The position numbers and the translations under genes were made by a program. A DNA stretch of 13,941 nucleotides from DALYLB01 sp046154695. Lineage in GTDB: Bacteria; Acidobacteriota; Blastocatellia; RBC074. The first letter of the stretch is position 1, and every line of letters starts with the position of its first letter. A model generated the notes under the pieces. It was not told the DNA's origin and ran no database searches. It saw only the letters and a list, made by a program, of their open reading frames with translations. The stretch covers positions 1 to 13,941 of the forward strand of contig JBJXFI010000438.1 in assembly GCA_046154695.1 (NCBI GenBank). The letters run 5' to 3'. This document shows positions 7,378-13,941 of this stretch, piece by piece.

Positions 7378-8360
7378 ACGCGGCGCCGCTCATCGCCATT
7401 GTGGGTCCGACGGCGTCGGGGAAGAGCGACCTGGGGATCGCGCTCGCCGAACGCCATGCGGGCGAGATCATCAATTGCGACTCCGTGCAGGTGTACCGGG
7501 GAATCCAGATCGCGACGGCCAAGGTCCCGATGGAGGAGCGGCGCGGCATCCCGCATCACCTGATCGACATCGTCGAGCCGACGGTCAATTTCACCGCGGT
7601 CGAGTGGGCAGGGCGGGCGCGCGAGCTGATCGCCGGCATCGAGGCGAGGGGGAAGCGGGCCTTTCTCGTCGGCGGAACCGGATTCTACCTGCGCGCGCTG
7701 ACGACGAAGTTCTTCGACGCGCCCGCGGTCGATTCGGCCCTGCGCCCGCGGTTTCAGCGGATCCTGGAGCGCCGCGGCGCCGAGCATCTTCACCGCATGC
7801 TGCGGCGCGTCGATCCCCGGCTCGCCGACAAGTTCGCTTCACGGGACTGGTCCCGCATCGTCCGCGCCCTCGAAGTCTATTTCTCCTCCGGCGAGCCGCT
7901 CTCCGCCTGGCAGGAAGCATCCCCCGAGACGCCTACCGAGTTTGCCGCGCGCCTTCATTACTTCGTCCTCGAACCGCCCCGCGAGATCCTCTATGACCGC
8001 ATCAACCGCCGTGTCGATCTGATGGTCGAACGGGGATTGCTCGAAGAGATCGAGGCCCTGCTCGCTTCCGGCATTCCCCCCGACGCCAAGGCCTTCAATG
8101 CCCACGGCTATAAACGCTTCGTCGAATATCTGCTCGGCAAGCGGACGCTTCCGAGCGCCATCGAACAGATGAAGCTCGATACCCGCCATTATGCCAAGCG
8201 CCAGTGGACATGGTGGCGCGCGCAGTCGCAGACCCACTGGCTGCCGGGGTTCGGCTTCGAGGAGAAGGTGATCGAGGAGGCCTGCCGCGTCTATCGCGAA
8301 CTCTGTTATTTTCCATCGTCGCCGATCGCATCGACCGGGCAGGCATCCAGCGCTTCATGA
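7374..8360 (+). CDS. miaA: tRNA dimethylallyltransferase MiaA
   Basis: MiaA transfers a dimethylallyl group to the N6 of adenosine-37 in tRNAs that read codons starting with U. The product here is 328 residues, slightly longer than the usual 300-316. It has the P-loop GPTASGKS (residues 11-18), the DSVQVYRG block with the catalytic Asp36, HHLID (61-65), VGGTGFYLRAL (99-109), and the late FNAHGYKRF and YAKRQWTWWRAQ signatures of the family. The start at 7374 overlaps the preceding tiny ORF in ATGA and places the P-loop at the usual distance from the N-terminus. Nearby ribosome-site sequence is weak (AGG at 7363-7365), which fits translational coupling. The last 18 or so residues are a Ser-rich tail read from DNA that also encodes the end of the convergent ferredoxin gene. 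Confidence 0.96.
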   Translation: MNAAPLIAIVGPTASGKSDLGIALAERHAGEIINCDSVQVYRGIQIATAKVPMEERRGIPHHLIDIVEPTVNFTAVEWAGRARELIAGIEARGKRAFLVGGTGFYLRALTTKFFDAPAVDSALRPRFQRILERRGAEHLHRMLRRVDPRLADKFASRDWSRIVRALEVYFSSGEPLSAWQEASPETPTEFAARLHYFVLEPPREILYDRINRRVDLMVERGLLEEIEALLASGIPPDAKAFNAHGYKRFVEYLLGKRTLPSAIEQMKLDTRHYAKRQWTWWRAQSQTHWLPGFGFEEKVIEEACRVYRELCYFPSSPIASTGQASSAS

Positions 8361-8539
8361 CAGAGGGCCGCTTCGCGGGCATCCCGCGGCTGCCGATAGA
8401 CAAAGGAATACCCCTTGTCGGGTTCGCGCGTGAAATGGCCGGGCGCGTGCTCGCGGCAGACATCGCAATCGATGCATTCGCGATCGACATAAAAAGGGCC
8501 CGGTTCGTTTTCCGGGACTTTCTCCTCAATCTTCGGCAT
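8306..8539 (-). CDS. Small 4Fe-4S ferredoxin
   Basis: This 77-residue acidic soluble electron carrier has a CxxCxxC group at Cys22, Cys25 and Cys28 (ECIDCDVCRE) and a distant Cys67-Pro (ACPVDAI), the four ligands of a single 4Fe-4S cluster. Cys60 is an extra cysteine in the second half and could be a spare ligand or simply structural. The start is ATG at 8539, which gives a normal N-terminus (MPKIEEKVPE). A TTG start at 8593 would add 18 unlikely residues. No good ribosome site precedes either. The gene lies 79 bases downstream of lipA on the same strand, so it may be cotranscribed and could reduce LipA or another partner (inference). Its last 55 bases overlap the 3' end of miaA on the other strand. 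Confidence 0.88.
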   Translation of the reverse strand: MPKIEEKVPENEPGPFYVDRECIDCDVCREHAPGHFTREPDKGYSFVYRQPRDAREAALCHEALDACPVDAIGDDGK

Positions 8540-8618
8540 GGCGGGATGTGGTGAGGGGAGAAGGCAACAGGCGGGCGCGGGTTGTTTCGCCAACCGCTTA
8601 TTCAGGCCGTTCGCTTTC

Positions 8619-9575
8619 TCACGGATTGCTCAGCACGGGGAGTTCGCGACGGGGCGCCGGTTCGGCGACGAGGGGTTCGCCGGCGGCGCGCGCGTTCTCG
8701 GGCGTATGTTCGTGCGCGTGGTAGCTCGAACGCACGAGCGGGCCGGCCTCAACATAACGGAAGCCCATGTCGAGGCCGATCCGCTTGAATTCGGCGAACT
8801 CCAGCGGCGTGTAATATCGTTCGACGGGAAGGCGCCGTTCGGAGGGTTGAAGATACTGCCCCACGGTCAGCACGTCGCAATCGGCGCCCCGCAGGTCACG
8901 CATGGTTTCGAGGATCTCCTCGGTGGTCTCTCCGAGGCCGACCATGATGCCGGATTTGGTCAGCATCCCGCGGGCTTCGCGATCGCGGCGGTCCGCGGCG
9001 CGGCGCAGCAGCTTCATCGTCCATTCCCGATAGCGGGCATGCGGACGGACGCGATGATAGAGCCGGACAACGGTTTCGGTATTGTGGTTCAGCACATCGG
9101 GGCGGGCGTCGAGGACGGTGTCGAGCGCTTCGTCATTCCCCTCGAAATCGGGGATCAGCACCTCGATCTTGCAGCCGGGATTGAGATCGCGAACCGCGCG
9201 CACGGTCGCCGCCCAGTGCTCTGCGCCGCCGTCTCCCCTGTCGTCGCGATTGACGCCGGTGATCACCGCGTGCCGCAGATTCAGCTTGTGGACCGCCTCG
9301 GCCACGTGCCGCGGCTCGCCGGAATCGAGCGGCTTCGGCTCTCCCTTGCTCACCGCGCAGAATCCGCAGCGCCGCGTGCACACGTCCCCCGCGATCATAA
9401 ATGTCGCCGTGCGATTCGACCAGCACTCATAGATGTTCGGGCAGCGCGCCTCCTGGCAGACCGTGTGCAGCGTCAGATCATTGACCAGCCGCCGCACTTC
9501 CAGGAACTCCTCCCCCATATTGAGCCGGATCTTCAGCCACTCCGGTTTCGGCAATCTCTCTTTCAGTGATCTCAT
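8619..9575 (-). CDS. lipA: Lipoyl synthase LipA
   Basis: This radical-SAM enzyme inserts two sulfur atoms into the octanoyl chain carried by lipoyl domains, the last step of de novo lipoate synthesis. It has 318 residues. Both clusters are visible: the auxiliary-cluster CX4CX5C motif at Cys40, Cys45 and Cys51 (CQEARCPNIYEC) and the radical-SAM CX3CX2C motif at Cys66, Cys70 and Cys73 (CTRRCGFC). The C-terminal RSSY motif that ligates the auxiliary cluster is at 282-285 (Ser283 or Ser284 region, RSSYHA), followed by a ~33-residue tail rich in Pro, Ala and Glu. The ATG at 9575 gives the usual N-terminus (MRSLKERLPKPEWLK). Upstream in-frame codons extend to 9662 but look non-coding. LipB, the preceding enzyme, is encoded about 4 kb upstream on the same strand. 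Confidence 0.97.
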   Translation of the reverse strand: MRSLKERLPKPEWLKIRLNMGEEFLEVRRLVNDLTLHTVCQEARCPNIYECWSNRTATFMIAGDVCTRRCGFCAVSKGEPKPLDSGEPRHVAEAVHKLNLRHAVITGVNRDDRGDGGAEHWAATVRAVRDLNPGCKIEVLIPDFEGNDEALDTVLDARPDVLNHNTETVVRLYHRVRPHARYREWTMKLLRRAADRRDREARGMLTKSGIMVGLGETTEEILETMRDLRGADCDVLTVGQYLQPSERRLPVERYYTPLEFAEFKRIGLDMGFRYVEAGPLVRSSYHAHEHTPENARAAGEPLVAEPAPRRELPVLSNP

Positions 9576-9656
9576 AGCTGTCAGACTACCCACCACGGCC
9601 CGCTGATGCAAACCGGCGCCATTTTCCAGATGTAACTGCTCTCCCCAGGAAGAGAA

Positions 9657-9687
9657 TCTCACGCGAAGACGCGAAGGCGCGAAAGAG
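9657..9687. repeat. Short-unit intergenic repeat (CGCGAAG type)
   Basis: Between the peptidase and lipA genes there are three imperfect copies of an 8-9 base unit, ACGCGAAG / ACGCGAAG / GCGCGAA, preceded by TCTC. It resembles the 'TCTCACGCAAAGACGCAAAG' repeat seen between genes in many environmental bacterial genomes (from memory, not searched). No function is known to me. It adjoins the hairpin at 9681-9710. Confidence 0.5.
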
Positions 9688-9710
9688 AGGAGAACGGGGC
9701 CTCCTCTTTC
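9681..9710 (-). terminator. Bulged hairpin after the S9 peptidase gene
   Basis: GAAAGAGAGGAG (9681-9692) can pair with CTCCTCTTTC (9701-9710) across an 8-base loop, with a 2-base bulge. Outside it, CGAAGAC (9664-9670) is complementary to GTCTTCG (9713-9719), so a longer imperfect stem is possible. The structure starts about 25 bases past the peptidase stop codon, the right place for a terminator or an mRNA 3' end. No T-tract follows on either strand, so a classical Rho-independent terminator is not supported. Confidence 0.3.
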
Positions 9711-9734
9711 CCGTCTTCGAATGAGCTCCTTCCG

Positions 9735-11819
9735 CTACGGTGATTTCATCACGAGGTTCTCGATGAAGAACTCCATCATCCGATCGACGCGCAGCCCCGA
9801 GTGGCCCGCGTCCGGGCCCACCTGCACATCGAAGCTCTTTCCGGCCTGCTGCAGCGCCCGGATCAACTGCATCGCATTCGACGGATGCACGTTGTTGTCG
9901 GCCGTGCCGTAGTAGATCATCAGGCGGCCCTTCAGATCTCCCGCATATTTCATCGCGCTGCCCGCGTCATAGCCGGCGCCATTCTCCTGTGGGATCCACA
10001 TATAGCGTTCGGTGTAGATCGTGTCGTAGTGGCGCCAGTCGGTCACGGCGGAGGATGCGGCGGCGGCCTGGAAGAGATTCGGGTATCGCATGATCGCGAG
10101 CGCGGAGACGTATCCGCCATAGGAGGTGCCGAAGATTCCCACACGATTCTTGTCGACGTAGGGGCGGCTGCCGAGCGCCCGCACGGCGGCGGCCTGATCG
10201 TCGACCTCGGTCATTCCCAGCTTTTGATAGATCGCGTCGAGAAAGCGCTTCCCGCGCCCCGCGGCGCTGCGCGAATCGAACGTGGCGACGAGGAAGCCGT
10301 ATTCGGTCAGCGGCATGGGGGACATGAACGTTTCGCGCGCGCCATTGGTCTCGGGACCCGCATAGACGCTGACGAGAAGCGGATATTTCCGGGCGGGATC
10401 GAAGTTCGACGGGAAGTGGAGCATGCCGTGCAGATCGGTCACCCCGTCCGCGGCCTTATAGGCGAGCAGCTCGACCTTTTTGAGCCCGAGCTGGTCGTAC
10501 TTCGTCAGATCGGTCCGGGCCAGTTCCTCGTCCGCCTTGCCGTTCGCATCCATCAGGCGGGTCACCGGAGGAATGTCGTGCGTTTGGGCGATGTCCACGA
10601 AATGCTTGCCGTCGGGCGCGACGCTGACGGTGTGATTGAAGGCGGGATCGGTCAGCCGAGTGTCTCCCTTTCCATCGAGGCCGACGCGATGGAGCTGGAC
10701 CTTCATATGATTGTCGCCGCTGCGCGCCGTGTAATAGAGCTTTCCTTCCGCCTCATCGACCAGCGAGATTCCGGCGACCTCGAAGGGATGATTGGTCAGC
10801 GGGGCGAGCAGCCTGCCGCTCAGGTCATAAAGATAATAGTTCTTCCAGCCGGTCCGCTCCGAGCGCCAGATGAAGCGTTTTCCGTCCTTGAGAAACTGCA
10901 TCTCGGGCCGATTCTCGGTCCAGCTCGCCGGCCATTCCTCGCGGACGATGACCCGGCACTTGCCCGATTCCGGATGGCAGGCGGTGAACTCCATGACATT
11001 CTGCCGCCGATTGGTCCGATTGAAGAGCAGCTCGGTTCCGTCCGGCGACCATTGCACGCGATAGACATAGTGCCCGAGGGCGGTGTTGTCGAACAGCCTG
11101 CCGTCGCGCACGTCGATCCTGACCGTCTTCTTCGTCACTGCGTCGTAAACGAACAGATCGACGATCGGATTGGGAACGCCGGCCTTGGGATAGGCCTCGG
11201 CATCGACCCTGCTCTGGAACCGGGTCTGGTCGAGTTGAAGGAAATAGTCGGGAACCGGGCTTTCGTCGAAGCGATAGAAAGCGACCATCCGGCTGTCGGG
11301 GGACCACCACATCGCGGTCGTCTGGGAGAGCTCCTCGCCATACACCCAGCTCGCGACGCCGTTCTTGGTGCGCCTGGCCGCGTCCCCGTCCGTCGTGATC
11401 GCTGTCTCGTTCGCGCCATTCGGATCGCTCAGCCAGAGATTTCGATCCCGATGAAAGGCCTTCAGCCTGCCATCCGGAGAGACCGCGGAATCGAGCTGCC
11501 GCCCGCGCTCCGGGCGCCGGTTCGTCGGCCCGGGGGCGGCGGGACCGGCAACCTCCGCGGCCTGCTTCGTGCCGATGTCATAGCGGTAGAGCTGCCCGTT
11601 CCTGCGAAATTCGAACGCCTTTCCACCGTCCTTCCACGTGACCTGGACCGCGCCCGTCTTGACCGCGCCGGCCAGCTCTCGCGACATCTTCTCGAATTGC
11701 GCGTATCCCGGCATGGTCTTCAGTCGATCCTGCGCTCCCGATGGCGGCGGGAAGAGAATCTGCGCGGCGAGGATCATTGCCGCAGCGGCATTGAGGAGGA
11801 GTGGGCGCGTTCTTTTCAT
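9735..11819 (-). CDS. Secreted dipeptidyl peptidase IV-like S9 serine peptidase
   Basis: This exported prolyl-type peptidase of family S9 probably cleaves N-terminal dipeptides from peptides outside the cytoplasm. It has 694 residues. Residues 1-29 are a signal peptide (MKRTRPLLLN, then an Ala/Leu core, cleavage near SGA-QD). A DPP-IV N-terminal propeller spans ~100-450 and includes WVYGEEL, whose Glu162-Glu163 correspond to the paired glutamates that hold the substrate amino terminus in DPP-IV enzymes. The C-terminal alpha/beta hydrolase domain carries the triad: Ser566 in GTSYGGY, Asp641 in GTADNNVH and His673 in DAGHSG. All catalytic parts are present. AAGGAA 8 bases before the ATG supports the start. 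It lies 51 bases after the symporter gene on the same strand, which suggests cotranscription and a peptide-to-amino-acid scavenging pair (inference). Confidence 0.94.
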   Translation of the reverse strand: MKRTRPLLLNAAAAMILAAQILFPPPSGAQDRLKTMPGYAQFEKMSRELAGAVKTGAVQVTWKDGGKAFEFRRNGQLYRYDIGTKQAAEVAGPAAPGPTNRRPERGRQLDSAVSPDGRLKAFHRDRNLWLSDPNGANETAITTDGDAARRTKNGVASWVYGEELSQTTAMWWSPDSRMVAFYRFDESPVPDYFLQLDQTRFQSRVDAEAYPKAGVPNPIVDLFVYDAVTKKTVRIDVRDGRLFDNTALGHYVYRVQWSPDGTELLFNRTNRRQNVMEFTACHPESGKCRVIVREEWPASWTENRPEMQFLKDGKRFIWRSERTGWKNYYLYDLSGRLLAPLTNHPFEVAGISLVDEAEGKLYYTARSGDNHMKVQLHRVGLDGKGDTRLTDPAFNHTVSVAPDGKHFVDIAQTHDIPPVTRLMDANGKADEELARTDLTKYDQLGLKKVELLAYKAADGVTDLHGMLHFPSNFDPARKYPLLVSVYAGPETNGARETFMSPMPLTEYGFLVATFDSRSAAGRGKRFLDAIYQKLGMTEVDDQAAAVRALGSRPYVDKNRVGIFGTSYGGYVSALAIMRYPNLFQAAAASSAVTDWRHYDTIYTERYMWIPQENGAGYDAGSAMKYAGDLKGRLMIYYGTADNNVHPSNAMQLIRALQQAGKSFDVQVGPDAGHSGLRVDRMMEFFIENLVMKSP

Positions 11820-11827
11820 GTGCGTGG

Positions 11828-11833
11828 TTCCTT
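11828..11833 (-). promoter_or_regulatory. Ribosome binding site of the S9 peptidase gene
   Basis: AAGGAA on the minus strand lies 8 bases before the ATG at 11819, a near-ideal spacing. It supports this start, which also places the signal peptide at the N-terminus. Confidence 0.5.
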
Positions 11834-11870
11834 TCGAAAATCTTCTTCGACACAGGTTCCGGGGGTGGAA

Positions 11871-13157
11871 TCAATGCAGCTTGATCGCGGCGGCATCGAC
11901 CGGTTGGAGGACCTCGTTGCCCGCGTCATTGAATTCGCCCTCCCAGCGGGCGACGACGCCCGTTGCCAGGCAGTTTCCGATGACATTGGTCGCCGTGCGC
12001 GCCATGTCCATCAACTCGTCCACGCCGAGGATCACGGCGATTCCCTCGAGCGGAAGGCCGAACTGCGCCAGCGTCCCGGCCAAAACAACCAGCGAGGCGC
12101 GCGGGACGGCGGCGATGCCCTTGGTCGAGAGCATCAGCGTCAGGACGATCAGCATCTGCTGCCCGAACGAGAGGTGGATGTTCGACATCTGCGCGACGAA
12201 AACCGCCGCCAGCGAGAGATAGAGCGTCGACCCGTCAAGGTTGAAGCTGTACCCCATCGGCAGCACGAAGCTCACGATCCGGCGCGGCACTCCGAATCGC
12301 TCCATGTTCTCCAGCGCCTTGGGAAACGCCGATTCGCTTGAAGTCGTCGTGAAGGCCAGCAGCGCCGGCTCCCGGACAAGTTGAATGAACCGCTTGATCG
12401 GCAGCCGCGCGAAGAACGCGACCGGCAGCAGCACGAACAGCAGAAAGAAGGCGAGCGCACCGTAAAGCGTGAGGATCAGCATCGCCAGGTTCTTCAGGAC
12501 GATCATTCCCTTGCTGGCAACCGTGACCGCCATCGCCGCTCCCACCCCCCACGGGGCGAAGTGCATGACATAATTTGTAAACTTGAACATGGCCTCCGAG
12601 AGCGATTCACAGAAGGCCAGCATCGGTTTCCCCTTCTCTCCGCATGCGGCCACCCCGATGGCGAAGATCAGGCTGAAGACGACGATCTGCAGCACGTCGT
12701 TCTCCGCCATCGACTTGATCAGGCTCGTCGGAAAGATGCTGACGATGTGGTCCTGCGGCGTCATCTTTCCCGCGCGGGCCGCGATCTCCGTGGCCTCCGC
12801 GCTTTGCGTCGCGCTCAGGTTGACGCCGATCCCGGGCTTCGTCAGATTGACGGCTCCCAGGCCGATGAAGAGCGCCAGCGTCGTGACGATCTCAAAATAG
12901 ACCAGCGCCTTCAGGCCGATCCGTCCGACCTCCCGCAGCGTTCCCGCCCCCGCGATGCCCACCACCAGCGTCGAAAAGATCAGGGGCGCGATGATGACCT
13001 TGATCAGGCTCAGAAAGATGCGGCTCAATACACGCACCCACTGGATTGCCTGCTCTTTATGATACGGGTCCGCATCCAGCCTGTGAAGCAGTGCGCCCAC
13101 GATTACGCCCACAACCAGGCCGATGAGGATTTGCGTCGTCAGGGAGATTTTTTTCAT
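11871..13157 (-). CDS. Dicarboxylate/acidic amino acid:cation symporter (DAACS, GltP-like)
   Basis: This 428-residue inner-membrane elevator-type transporter of the glutamate/dicarboxylate symporter family has about eight hydrophobic helices and two re-entrant hairpins. The first hairpin carries TTTSSESAFP, the unwound helix 7 carries GYSFNLDGSTLY, and helix 8 carries DMARTATNVIGN. In this family the helix-8 Arg binds the side-chain carboxylate of glutamate or aspartate, so an acidic amino acid or C4-dicarboxylate is expected. NLDGS in helix 7 and Asn in place of the sodium-ligand Asp after NVIG both match, from memory, the proton-coupled E. coli GltP rather than sodium-coupled archaeal homologues. 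The start MKKISLTTQ at 13157 is chosen because the upstream extension to 13241 is read through a short direct repeat and is not family-like. The ribosome site is weak. The S9 peptidase gene follows 51 bases downstream. Confidence 0.93.
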   Translation of the reverse strand: MKKISLTTQILIGLVVGVIVGALLHRLDADPYHKEQAIQWVRVLSRIFLSLIKVIIAPLIFSTLVVGIAGAGTLREVGRIGLKALVYFEIVTTLALFIGLGAVNLTKPGIGVNLSATQSAEATEIAARAGKMTPQDHIVSIFPTSLIKSMAENDVLQIVVFSLIFAIGVAACGEKGKPMLAFCESLSEAMFKFTNYVMHFAPWGVGAAMAVTVASKGMIVLKNLAMLILTLYGALAFFLLFVLLPVAFFARLPIKRFIQLVREPALLAFTTTSSESAFPKALENMERFGVPRRIVSFVLPMGYSFNLDGSTLYLSLAAVFVAQMSNIHLSFGQQMLIVLTLMLSTKGIAAVPRASLVVLAGTLAQFGLPLEGIAVILGVDELMDMARTATNVIGNCLATGVVARWEGEFNDAGNEVLQPVDAAAIKLH

Positions 13158-13159
13158 AA

Positions 13160-13257
13160 GGTAGTCGGTTGTCGGAAATCGGTGCCGGTAGTCGGTTGCC
13201 GGATATTTTTCTTCCCGTCGTACTTTCAGGGATCGCGGCATATAACCGATAACCGGC
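13160..13257. repeat. Direct and inverted intergenic repeats between lipB and the symporter gene
   Basis: Two direct copies of a 17-base unit, GGTAGTCGGTTG(T/C)CGGA, lie at 13160-13176 and 13187-13203, 27 bases apart and differing at one position. A diverged inverted copy, TAACCGATAACCGGC (13243-13257), pairs with 13184-13198 at 12 of 15 positions and could close a large stem-loop. The whole 104-base gap between the two genes is mostly this repeat. It immediately precedes the symporter ATG, so its transcript form could affect translation start (inference). Confidence 0.6.
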
Positions 13258-13261
13258 TAAT

Positions 13262-13897
<636 letters not shown>

Positions 13898-13941
13898 CTT
13901 GCTTTACGAAGCGGGGGCTGGGGACGAGGGGATTGGAGGCT

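Noticed and set aside
8580..8595. Hairpin GGTTG-TTTCGC-CAACC between lipA and the ferredoxin gene, considered as a terminator.
   Set aside because: The stem has only 5 pairs and no T-tract follows on either strand.
8538..9569. 343-codon open frame on the plus strand over lipA.
   Set aside because: It is the antisense of lipA, which carries all cluster ligands and the RSSY motif. The antisense product has no recognisable family.
9801..12341. 846-codon open frame on the plus strand, opposite the S9 peptidase and the 3' part of the symporter gene.
   Set aside because: It is antisense to two clearly identified genes and crosses their intergenic gap. Its product is rich in Arg, Gly and His with no recognisable domain, as expected of a shadow frame in GC-rich DNA.

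Overview
The window is a chromosomal stretch of a GC-rich Gram-negative bacterium. It is most likely a member of Acidobacteriota. The evidence is a very large outer-membrane receptor with an N-terminal carboxypeptidase-regulatory-like domain (a type abundant in that phylum), a secreted PQQ-like propeller protein beginning with a Trp-Thr-Arg-Trp-Arg-Gly motif, a dipeptidyl-peptidase-IV-like S9 enzyme, and a small ferredoxin of a type I associate with Acidobacteriota. The assignment rests on family knowledge and was not tested by a search.

Layout. 1-53: the left edge with a small hairpin. 54-3824 (minus): the TonB-dependent receptor-like protein, transcribed toward the left edge. 3825-4177: a divergent intergenic region carrying a tandem pair of palindromic repeats. 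4178-8360 (plus): a five-gene run of PQQ-like propeller protein, PlsC-family acyltransferase, DUF1295 membrane protein, a 29-residue single-helix ORF, and miaA. The last three junctions are ATGA stop/start overlaps, so they are probably translationally coupled. 8306-13897 (minus): a second run, in transcription order lipB, an acidic amino acid/dicarboxylate symporter, an S9B peptidase, lipA and a small ferredoxin. The two runs converge, and the 3' ends of miaA and the ferredoxin gene overlap by 55 bp.

How the genes fit together. LipB and LipA are the two steps of lipoate synthesis: octanoyl transfer, then radical-SAM sulfur insertion. The ferredoxin just downstream of lipA is a plausible reductant for it (inference). 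The symporter and the secreted peptidase between them could form a peptide or amino-acid scavenging pair, but nothing ties them to lipoate. On the plus strand, the acyltransferase and DUF1295 protein suggest membrane lipid metabolism, and miaA is tRNA-modification housekeeping.

Most of this is ordinary chromosome. I saw no mobile element, CRISPR array, phage gene, rRNA or tRNA, and no convincing new defence or biosynthetic system. The items most worth a second look are the coupled 29-residue ORF, three different families of intergenic repeats, the convergent gene overlap, and an Asn in the symporter where sodium-coupled relatives have Asp.
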